Positions 38,505 to 61,300 of a DNA stretch of 64,000 nt are shown here, piece by piece (positions within the stretch are counted from its first letter, which is position 1; every line of letters begins with the position of its first letter). A program made the position numbers and the translations under genes. This DNA is from Misgurnus anguillicaudatus (taxonomy: Eukaryota > Chordata > Actinopteri > Cypriniformes > Cobitidae): NCBI RefSeq assembly GCF_027580225.2, contig NC_073361.2:30553001-30617000 (forward strand), given 5' to 3'. The notes beneath the pieces were generated by a model. The model had not been told where the DNA came from. It saw only the letters and a program-made list of their open reading frames with translations, and searched no databases.

Positions 38505-39569
38505 TATACTTACGATTTTGGCATATAACAAGTCATATATTTTCTTTAACTGAAAATATTGAAAGTAATAGATGTAATGATATTAGGTAAGATCATAGCA
38601 CTTAACCTGAGCTCACTTTAGATGGACTGAACCTACTGTGTCATGTATATTAATAAATAGGGGCGTTTCTGTCAAACAAAAAAATCAGATTATTGAAAAC
38701 ATTTAAAATGGTTAAAATTGTTAAAACATACAAAAGTTGTACTGTCAGTAAACCACAGACTTGGTTTGTGTGGTCTTAGTATGGTATGTGAAATTACAGT
38801 TTGTATTGAAGGAAAGGATGTTGTAGATGATTTTTTTAGCAAGTGTTTGAGGCACCGAGTGAGTGACATATCCTCCACAGTTCATCTGTATTTTATAAGA
38901 CGTGCAGGATGGCACAAACACACTACATCAGTGGATGTGGGGTGTGTTTGCATCTACACTCAATGTGTTATCCGAACCATCTCCATCGTAAAAATGATTC
39001 CTGATGATAAATCTGCTAGGCGCTTATATTAAGTGTGTCATTTACATTTCCTAGTCCTTTATTTCCTATTTCCAGATAGGATATAATCATATAAACACAC
39101 ATGTACACGTCTCTCTGTTTGAATGAAATATACAGACATGGCTTTGGGAAGGGTGTGTGTTGGTTTCGTGTTTATAATGGGATTTGTAATTGTACTTTGC
39201 GTGCTTGTAAGGTCATTGATGTTTAAATGTAGGTGTGTGTGTAGCTTCCCATACGATGTTTCTCTCTGTGTGTGTGTTTGTGTGTGTGTGACTGTAATAG
39301 ACACAGATTTCCATGACTGTACAGGGGTGTGTGTACTGTACATTCCTCATGTATTGTTTGAGTTCATTTTAGGAACAGATGAAACGCATAGGAGAGGAAA
39401 AGACTTGAGTTGAGTGATCTATTGATTCCTATCTTTACCACTGAACTGTTTTGGGTCGCACCGGACTCTTCCTGTGTCATAGACTGTCAAGTTTGTTGTT
39501 ATGACCTTTTAAGGAATCATTCATCCACAAATTATCTCAGCGTCCACTTCCCTTATTTTCTTGCAAGTA

Positions 39570-39775
39570 TGTGACCTTGAACCACAAAATCAGTCATGGG
39601 AATTTTTTTAAAATTAAGATTTATACATCAACTGAGCATTGAAGAAATACGCTTTCCATTAATGTATGGTTTGCATATTACATATATTTGGCCTAGATAC
39701 AACTATTTGGAATCTGAGGCTGCAAAAATATCGAAATATTGAGAAAATCGCTTTCAAATGCTTTCAAAATGCAGT
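39570..39775 (+). repeat. dispersed repeat (GTGACC..TGAACCACAAAATC), plus-strand copy
   Basis: GTGACCTTGAACCACAAAAT, ATACATCAACTGAGCATTGA, ATTTGGCCTAGATACAACTA. Same family as 43870-44197, more complete at its right side (AAAAATATCGAAATATTGAG). Confidence 0.5.
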
Positions 39776-39798
39776 AAAATTACAAAGTAAGAGACAAA

Positions 39799-41025
39799 GG
39801 GCTCTATTTTAACAATCTAAGCGCATTGTCTAAAGCGCACAGCGCAACGTCTAAATGCGCATGTCCGAATCCACTTTTGCTAATTTAACGACGGGAAAAA
39901 TGGTTTGTGTGCCGAACGCATGGTCGAAAAGGGTTGGTCCTATTGTAATGGGAGTATTTTGAGCGTAACGTGTAATAAACCAATGGGAGTCTCAGCTCTC
40001 ATCCCCTTTAAAAGCCTGTTGCGCTGGCGCTATGTCTAATCCCTATTTAGATGACGGACTTTGTAAACTGAAATACTAAGCGGAGGAAGAAGATCCCCAG
40101 TTTAAGATTAATGTTAAATAATTGTGTTGTTTTTCGCTTGTATTGAAATTTTTATTTTTTTATTAAAACCTTTAAAAATCGTTTTCTTTTAGTCATGGAA
40201 GTAAAAAAGCAGACTTTTAATTGCTTTAAATGTATTGCTATTCAATATCATCAAAAAATTATTTACAAGTATGTAAGAAAAGGTTTGTACTCTAAAAATA
40301 CTTTATTTGTAACAAACAGAAGATAAAGAATATACAAACAGCTCTCCGCACGTTTCAGCACTTGGACAGCGTTTTTTTTAAACGAAGAGTTTTTAAGCAT
40401 TACTTAAAATGTTTCTCATCTCACCATATCCACAGGTACAGAGTCGTCATATACAATAAATCTGTGAGGTAGCATTTAAAAAACATTTAAAAACAGATGC
40501 ATTTGTTTAAAGCAAAGCATTCATTTACTTACCAGTCTACTGGTGAAGCAGCTCTTTACGCCTTCTAACGTCTCATAATTGGTCCTCATTTATGTCCAAT
40601 AGACTCAAGAATAATCTTTTACATTCAATCCTTTAATCTTTCATATTTAAAAGCGTTTTGTGCTGCTGCGCATTCATGTACTATGTGATAAGCAAACCCG
40701 CGTTGTCCTCCCGTTTAGCGCATATTACTAATGCGCTCTTTAAATAACAAAAAACATATTGCGCCATTGACTTTAGACTAGATTTTGTTGGTCAATGGCG
40801 TAGTCTATTTTAGTTGCCTCAAAATAGCAACACGCCAACAATGCGCCTGAACACACCTCGTTTTTAGAACAGAACGCCCATGGGCGCAAAAGGGGGAGCA
40901 AATGCATTTGCTATTTAAACAACGTGGCGCTAAACGTGAAAATTATAATTGCGCAGGGTGGACACTAGCGAAAGACAGTTGCGTCGCGCATTGCGCTGCA
41001 TTGCGCCGGGTGTAAGATAAAGCCC
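39799..41025. mobile_element. 1.2-kb TIR element (GGGCTCTATTTTA ends)
   Basis: GGGCTCTATTTTA at 39799-39811 and TAAGATAAAGCCC at 41013-41025 are inverted with 11 of 13 matches. Both subterminal regions are rich in GCGCA/GCGCT motifs (AAGCGCATTGTCTAAAGCGC; CGCATTGCGCTGCATTGCGC). The middle is AT-rich without a transposase. It abuts the retrotransposon fragment at its right. Confidence 0.7.
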
Positions 41026-41029
41026 AAAA

Positions 41030-42160
41030 ACATACAGACGTCCATATACAAAAATGCTAAAAAGCCAAGGAATATAAATGAGATTTTAAACGGTCCTTAA
41101 AAACATTAAAATTCAGGGAAGATCTAATGTCTAGTGGAAGATTGTTCCACAATCTAGGACCAGCGACAGCAAAAGCACAATCACCTTTCATTTTAGATCG
41201 CGTATGGGGAATCGTGAAAAAAAAACTTGTTTGCTGATCTTAGTCTTACGCCTGATGTAAAAGGCTTAATATGGTCAGCCAAGTATTATGCCGTCATTCC
41301 GTGGAGAGCTTTAAAAACCAGAATTGGTTTTAGTTTTGCTATTGCTCTTAAATAAAAGAAACAATTGCGTACTACTAACTTTATCTGCCAGTCAAAAATT
41401 AATGATGAATCAAAAATGACCGCAAGTGCCCCTTCCATGGACCTAAGCGGTTGATTAACAATTGACTACCAGCTGGGCGACCAAAAATAATAATTTCTGT
41501 TTTATTTTCATTTAATTGGACGAGATTTTCTGCTATCCACAGCTTAACTTTCTCCAGACATTTAAGGAAAGTGGCATTTGAATCCTCACCACCAGATCTC
41601 AAAGGCACATAGACCTGGGTGTCATCTGCATACAGATGATACAAGTTGCCATACTTCCTAAAAATCATGCCCAGCGGGAGCATGTTTAAAGAAAACAAAG
41701 TGGGGCCTAAAATAGACCCTTGTGGGACCCCACAACAGATAAGTGACGATGCAGAATAGTTATTACCAACCTTCACTAAAAATAATCTACAATCCAAATA
41801 AGAGGCAAACCATTTTAAAACTGTCCCCTGAATACCAACAAGCTGCTTTAAGTAAGTCAGAAGGATCCGGTGATCAATGGTATCAAAAGCAGCTGATAGA
41901 TCCAATAAAATTAGAGCTGCACGATTACCTGCATCCGTGATTAAAAAAGATAATTTACAACCCTTAAAAGGGCTGTTTCCGTATTATGACCACCCCTAAA
42001 ACCAGACTGAAATTTATCCAGGATATAATGTTTTTGCTAAAAAGTAGATACTTGTTTAAACACAACTTTTTCAAGTACCTTAAGTGATAAACAGAAGGTG
42101 TTTGGGGGATCGGTCAAGTTGGTCTTCTGTATAATAAAAGTGGCTGTCAGACTCAAAAAG
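41030..42160 (-). mobile_element. decayed non-LTR retrotransposon (reverse transcriptase fragment)
   Basis: On the minus strand the order is LEKVVFKQVSTF (frame 42234-42037), then ILDKFQSGFRGGHNTETALL (about 42020-41960, with stops), then the open frame 41905-41399 with DLSAAFDTIDHRILL, VPQGSILGPTLFS and the catalytic YADD (LYADDTQVYV). Next comes a C-terminal part with HTRSKMKGDCAFAVAGPRLW and NNLPLDIRS at about 41220-41100. This order is that of Jockey-superfamily LINEs (L2/Rex1-like), endonuclease part missing. Stops and frame changes show it is dead. Confidence 0.88.
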
Positions 42161-42620
42161 CAACCATAAAATCTTGTACACCAGTGATATAAGTAATGTT
42201 GTTTCTTTACGCACGGCCAACCGTGACACACCATGTTTGAATAAAGGGGTTGTCACACTAGACTTTGAGCATGCATTTATTTTTGGACGTTACTGCGAAA
42301 ATTGGTGGAGAGTGCTTTGTTCATCTTTGATTTTTAGTAGAGAGAAAGGTTATGCCGTGACGTACCAGTTTTCTACTGGTCACATATCTTCACGTGATAT
42401 GAATTTGCAGGTTAGAGTTCATCGGATTTGATCGTACTTTGGGACGCAGTGAAATCTTTGCACAAGCTCGCGTTTTGGTTCTGATGGTTATGAATGGCAG
42501 TAAATGGAACGGAAAGCATAGCGTGACCACCAAATAAAAAAGTAGAATGATTTATAAAAGGGTAATGTTACGTTAGAAATAAATTATTTTTCCATAAAGT
42601 TATCACGTGGCTTCAGTTAC

Positions 42621-42745
42621 ATTTATGCATTAGGCAGACACTTTTATTCAAGTGCATTATACATTTTTCATCAGTATGTGTGTTCCCTGAACCCATGACC
42701 TTTGCACTGCTAATGCATTGCTCTTCCAAATGAGCTACAGGAACA
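42621..42745 (-). mobile_element. tRNA-derived SINE, reversed copy
   Basis: The reverse complement gives GTAGCTCATTTGGAAGAGCA, TTAGCAGTGCAAAGGTCATG and GGTTCAGGGAACACACATAC, then a tail ending CTGCCTAATGCATAAATG. These are the same head and tail blocks as at 54211-54355. Confidence 0.7.
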
Positions 42746-43366
42746 GGCTTCAGAAGACTTGGAAAGACTTGACCATAAATTCAGGTTGATATTATCGTCT
42801 TTAAGTGTCAGTGCTGGAGGGTCACAGTATAGTCCAATGGAATGTGTGTGTCTCCATTCATTTCCCTTCATTCAGACTGTCCTTGACTCTGATCTCACAA
42901 ACACATACACACAAAATCCCCACGTATTCAATGGCTTTATGTTTTTTTTATTACATTAACATTATTATTATATCAGTCCTGCTAAGAGTGAAATGTGATT
43001 TTAATAACATACTTAATATAACTCTGTATTATAAACTTATATATGGGTACCACAGGCATAGGTTAGCAAATTCTGTGTCTAAAAATTAACTTACATAGTT
43101 CAGACATTTCATACGTCTATGATTAAAAAACATCAGGAAGACATGATCTGAAATTGATCATAATTTTACATTACTAGTCAGAGTTTCGTCATTGGCAGGT
43201 CACAGATTATACTCAACTGTATTCATCTCATGTGAGCAAACAGCCAATCACAGATTTTGGTACCAGATATTTAAGGATGCAGAGAATCTGCACAAGTCCA
43301 ACAACTTCTTCGCAATTTGTGCGTTGACTTGTGTATCTGTAATAAATATTTGTTGGTTTTTACACT

Positions 43367-43637
43367 CAGGGGTCTCATTTATAAAGCATGCATACGCATA
43401 AAACAGGGCTGGAAATGTGCATACGCTAGTTCTCACGCAAAGGTTTTGATCTATAAAAAACAAACAGGGTGGGATCTGAGGATGATTCATGTATGCACAA
43501 TGCATGTGATTTTTATAATGGGAACATTGCTTTGTTTTATAAATCTTAATATTTTTTGGCGTATGGCATTTTGGCTTTTATGCATACATAGACTTTTAGT
43601 AAGGATCCTATGCACAGTTTTATACATGAGACCCCTG
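43367..43637. mobile_element. 271-bp TIR element (CAGGGGTCTCA ends)
   Basis: CAGGGGTCTCATTTATAAA at the left and TTTATACATGAGACCCCTG at the right are inverted repeats. Short internal repeats of GCATACGCATA type are present. The overlapping open frame 43317-43649 is not a gene. Confidence 0.75.
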
Positions 43638-43869
43638 ATCTGCATTTAACCATATTTGAGGGAATCACAATAAAACCTGCTCAAAACCTGTAAATATAAA
43701 ACAATTGCTTAATAAAATTAAATATATTATATAGATATTTTGCATTGTGACATTATTTGGATACACAGATTTTTGTACATCATGGTAGTATTTGCTTGCA
43801 TTTGTTTTTACTTTATTTATACTTGTGTATTTGCCTGGTGCTATCCCTAACACATTGAAATTATACATT

Positions 43870-44197
43870 TTTGTTGTGCAATAGCCAACAATAGATTGTA
43901 TGGATCAAATTTTATCGTTAGGATATTTATTAAGTAAAAATAATTTGATCATTTTCCCACCGTAAATATATTAAACATTTATTTATCATAAGTAATATGT
44001 GTTGCTAAGGACTTTATTTGGACAACTTTAAATGTGATTTTCTTAATATTTCGATTTTTATTGCACCGTCAGATTATAGACAAATATTGTCCTATCCTAA
44101 CAACCTATACACCAATGAAAGCTTATTTATTCAGATGATCTATACATTTTAATTTAATTATGACTTATGACTGCTTTTGTGGTCCAGGGTCGCATTA
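43870..44197 (-). repeat. dispersed repeat (TGACCCTGGACCACAAAA family), reversed
   Basis: Ends in CTTTTGTGGTCCAGGGTCGC at about 44175-44195. The body (CAATAGCCAACAATAGATTG, ATCAAATTTTATCGTTAGG) corresponds to the reverse complement of the element start at 3378. A third relative lies at 39570-39775 on the plus strand. Confidence 0.5.
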
Positions 44198-44817
44198 GTA
44201 TTATGTAGTAAACCATTGTATTATAGTATTTGTTTTATAATTAGTGTCATTGAGAATAATTCAAAAAGTTACAACAAATTAAACATTTGTTTGTATTACA
44301 GTAATGAAAATATGATGGAAGAAGAAAATGTGCCACATTAATGCCACAATGCAAAAAAACCTTAAACTTTTTGTTTTGTAGGCTTTTCAAACCATTTAAT
44401 GTATTTAACAGATTTACTGTAGACGTAAGTGAACTTTATCGATTCCCTGTGTGCTTAGAAAAGATGATATACAATTCAGTCAGAACCTGGGATATTCAAA
44501 ACCATGCATAAACTCCTACTGAAATCCATATTGCTGTTTTACATTTTATAGATCTATAATAGATACATATGTATACATAGGTGCTTTTCCTTTATCATGA
44601 ACATAAACTGTCAAGATCCAGCTTGATCATCCAAAGTCTTACTTCAATGTTTTAGAAGTGTTCCACTCGATCCGACTCTGAAAAAATGTACGTCATCTTT
44701 CACGATCACATGATCGCTGCCTCTGTGTGAAGTTCGAAGAGATTCACATAAACGTCAAGAATCCAATCCTCGTATTTTTTTAAAGGCTTGTCTCGAGTCT
44801 CAAGCGCACGAGTTGTG

Positions 44818-54623
<9,806 letters not shown>

Positions 54624-55250
54624 ACGCCCCACTTTACCCGGGCCGCCCACCGTCCCCCCTCGCCCGCCGGAGCCTCCGAAGGGCCGAAACGCCAGCCGGT
54701 GGGTACGCGCACACTCCTCTCGCACTGTAAGAAATTAGCTAGAGGACATCACCGCTCATTCTTGTGCTTTGAGAGGTTTTGGGGCGCCGGGTGTCTCTAG
54801 CCCTCCTCCTCTGAGACCGGGGCCGAAGCTGCTCGTAGGGCTGAACCGTAGACCTCCAAGGCCATCACATAAACACACAGAAACTTGCTTTAAAATCGTT
54901 CTTCTTCTGACTTTTCCCCAAATGGTTTTCAGTTTTCTGTTGTTCTGCAGTCCGTCCGCACCTCCCCTTTCTCCTTGCGCGCAGAGTGCTGGATCCTTTT
55001 TTCTCCCTGCTGGGAATGCTGAGGAATGCTGAAAGATCGCCGTGATGGGGTCTCTGTTTTTTCTTCCCTCTCTCTCCTGGTCACTGACTCGTTTTGAAGC
55101 GCTGTTGTCTCAAATTACAAAGTCCTGACTAGTTTCTCATGTCTGAGTGTGAACGTGTGGCTATCCATGAAAAGCCCAGAAGAACTGTGATGGGACGTGG
55201 GGTGTACATGAGAATAAACTCTCTCTCTTTCTCTCTCTCTTTCTCTCACT
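54624..55250 (-). promoter_or_regulatory. TMEM204 5' UTR and upstream region
   Basis: 54624-54860 is the most GC-rich part of the neighbourhood (CGGGCCGCCCACCGTCCC, CGCCCGCCGGAGCCTCCG). This fits a 5' UTR or promoter, and the acceptor ending at 54725 suggests a further upstream exon. About 55215-55250 is a CT-rich microsatellite (CTCTCTCTTTCTCTC). No TATA box or specific factor site could be assigned. Confidence 0.45.
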
Positions 55251-55999
55251 GGGACAAATATGTTACTCCAGCTACAGGATGTGTTTCCTGGAAGGAAAGC
55301 AGACAGAACAGCATACAACACCCGTCCTCTCTCTCTCTCTATTTTACTCAGTGTGTTGGTTATTAATGGAGAGCTCTGTACATTGAAGGAGGGTCCTGAG
55401 CCATATATAGAGAACAAAATCTCTTGGAGATTTCCTCTTACTATTGTGCAATGACATAACACAAGCATCCCCAACCCCACACAGCAGAAATGTCTCCGAA
55501 TACCTTCTTTGGAAGATGTAAAACTCAGGCATCATGATGGCAAATCATACATTTTCACTGAATGTATTTTAGATTATATAGGATGATTTTATGTAGACAT
55601 TAGTTGGGTTTTCACAGACTGGGTCACATTTTTCTTGCACTCTGTACTTCAGTTCTAGGCCCCCAAAGATCGAGGGAATTTCCTGTTGAATAACTTTAAT
55701 AAACAGCCCACATCTGTATCTACTAAAGCCGAACGAAGTGAACAGGGGCGAGAGAACGGGTTGGGTGGATTTTGGATTAATGGAGACCAGATGGGAGAGG
55801 ATGAAAAATGGAGGGAGGGTATGAAGGGCCGAACGAGTGGGAGAGAGTTGTTGGGTCATTCCACGCATAACTGAAGTGATTCTCTTATGAGGTGAAACCG
55901 ACTGCAGCTTTAAATGGCAGACGCAGCTGTTTTGTGCTGTTTTGTAAAATGATTCAGGATGAATGAATTGAGTTAGTCGGCATACTATTACAGTCACTT

Positions 56000-56421
56000 T
56001 AAAGCCCGGAATACACTGCAGGATTTTTACGCTCCTATAAGATCATTACCTTATCACACTGTGCGACATGGATCATTTAAACTTTGTTACAACAAGCATG
56101 TAGACTGTACGATGATGACAGGGAGGCTTCGACGGCTGCGTCACACGTTAGCGCAACGTCACCAGCATGCGCTAGTGGTAAACGCAAGTCGTAGCAACAA
56201 ACACACTGTGCATTGATCATGCTGAATTTATGACACTGTCAGAAAACCATCGTAGGCTATCTTTGGACACAAGACCCGGAAAACAGCCGTCTTTGTACCT
56301 CACTGGACAACACAGGACCACCGATAAAGAGCCATGATCACAGAAATCGCAACGATTGTTTCATGATGGCAATCTTTCGTCTGAGACAGCGAAAAATCAG
56401 GCAGTGTATCCCGGGCTTTAG
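56000..56421. mobile_element. 422-bp TIR element (TAAAGCCCGGAATACACTGC ends)
   Basis: TAAAGCCCGGAATACACTGC at the left and GCAGTGTATCCCGGGCTTTA at the right are inverted with one mismatch, continuing as AGGATTTTT / AAAAATCAG. No coding capacity. It lies in IFT140 intron 17, upstream of TMEM204. Confidence 0.8.
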
Positions 56422-56475
56422 ACAACAGGTTTGATGCTTAATGCAACATGTTATGTTTTTAGTATAAAGTGACCA

Positions 56476-57321
56476 CAATGGGTCTCATTCATTAAGCAAG
56501 CGTACGCGAAAATTTGTGCGTGAAATGTGCGTACAGATGTTTTCACGAACAAATCGTGATTCAACTAAAACTTTCGCATCCAAATTTCTTCTAAATGTAC
56601 ACAAAAATGTAAGAAAACCTAAAACGCAATCGTAACGCAATAGTCACGTAAACTATAATTAAATACTACAATTATAATGTGTATGATAATGTTGATATAT
56701 AAAATAAATAAAGAAGATGCACTTAATGAAAAATCTTCACGGTTTCCTTCCTCGCTTTTTAAATCTCTATATGAAAACATCGGCTTAATGCCTAATGTAA
56801 ACGTCATGTAAATGTAATGAGAATCACTCATCAAATGTCAATCACTTTTTTTAGATACAGATACGCGTCTCTGCCATATTAATTAAATGTCATATTTTTT
56901 TAACGCATTCAATACTTATTTAATGTTACTCCGGTCAGTGGACAGCACTGACTTCCTCCAGTGACAGCAAAACCTCCCAAATAAAAAATGCAAAGCAAAA
57001 CGTAACTTTATCGATAATAAATATGATCTTGGATTTCTTTTTGAGCTCTTTGCTTCTATGACAAACTGCTCTAAAATTCTTTGTCAACTAGCGCTGCACT
57101 ACGGAAAGCCCTTATATGGAGTTGGTTTGGGCGTGTTTTATGCAAATGACCAACCTTGTGCACGCTGCCGCTCATGTAGAACACTCCAAATTCACTAACG
57201 TAAGAACAAATTTATGTGCGTACGCATGTGTTGTGAATTAGACGGAAAGTTTTCGTGGGAAGTTCAAGTGTGCGTATAAATACGAAAAGCGTACACAATT
57301 ATTAGTGAATGAGACCCATTG
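56476..57321. mobile_element. 846-bp TIR element (CAATGGGTCTCATTCA ends)
   Basis: CAATGGGTCTCATTCA at 56476-56491 is exactly complementary to TGAATGAGACCCATTG at 57306-57321, and both subterminal parts carry GCGTACG/CGTACG repeats. GGGTCTCATT is shared with the ends of the smaller element at 43367-43637, so the two are related. The minus-strand frame 56619-56834 shows no transposase motif. Confidence 0.82.
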
Positions 57322-57394
57322 ACTCTTTCCTTACACTAAGATTGTATGAATGACATTATTATGCTCATTTTACAAGATGTAATATAAATCTCAT

Positions 57395-57905
57395 GTGTGC
57401 CCAAAATGTGTCTGTGAACTTTTAAGCTCAAAATACACCAACGATCATTTACAATATCATGTCCAAAATGCCCCTAATTGGGTGGGAGCAAAACGCACTG
57501 TTTTTGTGTCTGTACCTTTAAATGGAAATGAGCTGCTTCTCCTCAGTCCTTTACCAAAAGAGACAGTGCATGCTTTAAGTGAAAATAAATCAGATTCCTG
57601 TTAATACAGTCTGAGACAATAGTATCTTACGATTGAGATATGGTGGGCAGTATACAACTTGCTTAGGAATGGAACTATGCAGGTAATGCAGGACTGTCAG
57701 TCAGTGGCTGTGGGTGGGGCTTTATCAGTGTGATGTCACATTAACAAGAAAATCAAAACTAATGTCCAATTAGACTGCTTTGGTTTAATGGGGATTAAAA
57801 ATTAGGGGGGGGGTTCTTCATTGGATGGTGGTTGTGTTAACACACTGCCAACACACATTTATGTCCAAACATCTTGTAGTTTTAATAGCATAATATGTGC
57901 CCTTT
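57395..57905 (+). repeat. dispersed repeat, same family as 1985-2957
   Basis: Matches the outer parts of the copy in the RAB11FIP3 intron (CACTGTTTTTGTGTCTGTAC, CTTTAAATGGAAATGAGCTG, ACTGCCAACACACATTTATG, ATGTGCCCTTTA) without the nested insertion. The frame 57395-57604 inside it is not a gene. Confidence 0.6.
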
Positions 57906-58060
57906 AAAAAATTAATTATTGAATTAAGTTGAAACTTGAATTTATGAGGTTGAACTTGAATTTTGAGTTAATTTTTCTTACTTACTGGCAGATATCTTTA
58001 CTTATTTAAGCATAAACTCACTTCATAGTAATAATTTGTTTCAGAAAATAAGACTAGGTA

Positions 58061-58153
58061 ATTTTGATTCATAAGTAAATGTATCTGGATTATTTTGATT
58101 CATAAGTAAATGTATCTGGATTATTTTGATTCATAAGTAAATGTATCTGGATT
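58061..58153 (+). repeat. three tandem copies of a 31-bp unit
   Basis: ATTTTGATTCATAAGTAAAT followed by GTATCTGGATT begins at 58061, 58092 and 58123, essentially identical. It is a small recent tandem expansion 154 bp upstream of the IFT140 exon 18 acceptor. Confidence 0.9.
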
Positions 58154-58307
58154 TGGGACTTTTTAGATAATTAAACTGAAAAACAAGACAAAAATACAAA
58201 GACATTAATTTATTTGCTATATAATAATGCTTATCTTCTTCTTTTCCTATGCCACTGAAAGTGTGTTTTGTGAACACTTTTGATATTGAAGGATGTTTAT
58301 TTTTTAG

Positions 58308-61300
58308 TGAGGCCGTATGGGAGAACATGGCACGGATGTGTGTGAAGAGTCGTCGGCTGGACGTGGCACGCGTGTGTCTGGGTAACATGGGTAACGCTCG
58401 TGCCGCCCGAGCTCTCAGGGATGCAGAGAAGGAGCCAGAGGTGGAGGCGCAGGTGGCAGTGCTGGCTACACAGCTGGGCATGCTGGTGAGAAACACACTT
58501 TCTCAAAGACAACTTGAAATTAACATTCACTCTTTACTTTTACGTTTTATCTAAAGCAATTAACAACAACATAAGAAAAACAATGAAGCGATTCATCTTA
58601 AAGAGGCATTAATATACAAATTGCGTAACACTTTACAATAAGCTTGTAAACATTAGTACTGTAAATGCATTCACTAACATGAACAGACAATGAACAATAA
58701 TAGTTTTTTATTATGTATTCATTCTTGTTAATGTAGGTTAAAGACGGGGTGCATGATCTCTGAAAGCCATTTGAAATCAACTAAACAAACACGCCACTAC
58801 CCCAAAGGAATCTGTTAATAGAACCGCCCCATACATATGCAACCCAGGCAACGATGTCGGTTAGTAGGCACGCCCCTTACTGCTGATTGGCCACAAGTGT
58901 GTTTTGGTACTCGGCCCGACTCCCTTTTCCAAAGCGTTTTTCAAAAATCGTGCACCCCGCCTTTAACGTCAATACAGTTATTCATGTTAATTCATAGTGC
59001 ATTAAAAAAGTTACAACTTTTGATTTTATAAATGTATTAACAAATGCCAAAATTAACTAAGATTAATAAATGCTGTAAAAATATTGTTCATTGTTAGTAC
59101 ATGCATTATTAACTAATTGTAAACAAATACAACCTTATTGTAAAATGTCTTAGTATTTTTGTCTTGTTTTCAGTAAAAATATCTAAAAATTCTTAAATTA
59201 AGATGCTTTTTCTTGATGAGCAAAACGATATCAAGTGATTTTGTGCATAAAACGAGCAAAAAAAAAAAAAAAAAAATACCAATGGGGTAAGCAAATTTTT
59301 CTTGAAATTTTCTTGAATTTAGTGCTTAAGAAAAATGTGAAAAAAATTTTTTTTTGCTTACCCCATTGGCAGATTTTTTTTGCTTGTTTTATGCACAAAA
59401 TCACTTTAATTTAATATTTTTGGTCTAAAAACTAGACTTATTTTCTTGCTCATCAAGAAAAAGCATCTTATTTTAAGAATTTTTTGATATTTTACTGAAA
59501 ACAAGACAAAAATACTACAAAATTTTTCTTGAAAATCATTTTTTGCAATGTATAAGTATACACCTAATGTGCGCATCCAAAACCTACTGAAATAAAAGCT
59601 TTTTTACTCATCAGTGCACATTTTTCTAAGGAAGGAAAGTCATGCAAAATGTGTGAACTTTAGCACAGGCAGTGATCCAATTTAAAGTGAAAGGATAAAA
59701 TCAAGCATGGCCCTACATCAGTTCCCATATGTATACATTTAGTGTGCATTGTATTTGTGTTTATTTGTAAATACTTCTCAGTCAAAGACGTCACGTAGCG
59801 GATGTTACACGCATTGCAAATAAAGCTTTACATTGTGTTTAAAGTACACAGCACAAACACAGAGTTCTCTAAATAAACCCAGTTTACACGGAGCCGCTCT
59901 GTCTCATACATTTACTAACAATAAGAGAACTAAACATGCAGATTTTTCACAGCATCTCTCCGTCTCTCGACAGGAGGATGCAGAGCGCTTGTATAAGTCG
60001 TGCGGACGGTTTGATTTACTGAATAAGTTTTATCGAGCAGCTGGCCAATGGCAGCAGGCGATCGAAACGGCAGAGACGCACGATCGCATTCATCTCCGCA
60101 CGACTTACTACAGCTACGCCAAACACCTGGAAGCTATGGGAGACAAGAGCCTTGCACTGCAATAGTGAGTTTACACACCAGCTATCATCTTCTTTCTCAA
60201 TGTTTTACTCTTCTATTGGTTGTTCATTAAGGCAGATAAATAATATATAGATGAAATCTTTACTAAAAGGGTGTTTTTGTGGTATATTTCATTTTCTTTG
60301 TAGTTACGAGAAGTCTGACACGCACCGGTTCGAAGTACCAAGAATGTTAATGGAGGATAATGTTTCATTGGAGCTCTACATTAATAAAATGAAAGATAAG
60401 TGAGTATGCATGCATTAATTGAGATTAATTGTGATTATTGTCACTGCTCTCTGATTGGCTAATATTCTTGTGTTTTGGACAGGGATTTGTATAAGTGGTG
60501 GGGACATTATCTGGAGAGCCAATCAGATATGGAGGCAGCACTAAATTACTATGACTTAGCTCAGGATTATCTGTCTCAAGTGCGCGTTCACTGCTATCTT
60601 GGGAACATTCATAAGGTAATGCTTGGCATGGGTTTAGTCTATTAGGGAAATATATATATATATGACCATAAAACTATTGTTTTGTATATTTGACAGGCGA
60701 GTCTGATAGCCAATGAGACGGGGAACAGAGCAGCGTCCTATCACGTTGCTCGGCAATACGAGGGGCAGGATGAGATCAACCAATCGGTGCACTTTTACAC
60801 ACGAGCGCAAGCCTATAACAACGCCATCCGACTGTGTAAAGAGAATAACCTGGACGAGCAGCTCATGAATCTGGCGCTGCTCAGTAATCCAGAGGATATG
60901 ATGGACACGGCCATGTATTACGAAGAAAAGGGAACACACATGGACCGAGCTGTTATGCTTTATCATAAGGTATTACACTCATGTGCACATGCGTACAAAC
61001 ATGAAGCTCAGTGTTCCAGCCAGGATGTTGAAATGTACATGCATGCAGTGACACATTTAACCACTAGGGGGTGCCAACAGATTAATATAAGACTGCGCTT
61101 TCTCTTGGAGAATTATCTGGCATTTACATTGCCAAACTGTATGCACTACTAGATGGTCAAATAGTAAACATTTTTTTTCAATTAAAAAAGTCTTGATTCT
61201 TAGGGAAGACACTTACTAAAAAAATATATATGTTAGAGCAGGGTGCCCAAACTTTTTCCTACCAAGGGCCAAAAATCAAACCTGACTAAAGGCCGTGGGC

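Noticed and set aside
41399..41905. Intact reverse-transcriptase gene
   Set aside because: The frame covers only the middle of the domain. Flanking parts of the same domain are in other frames with stops, so the element is a dead fragment.
54624..54725. N-terminal extension of TMEM204 (MREECARTHRLAF...)
   Set aside because: It begins at GTG, not ATG, and follows a likely splice acceptor. The conserved start is MAVHRLIV at 54623.
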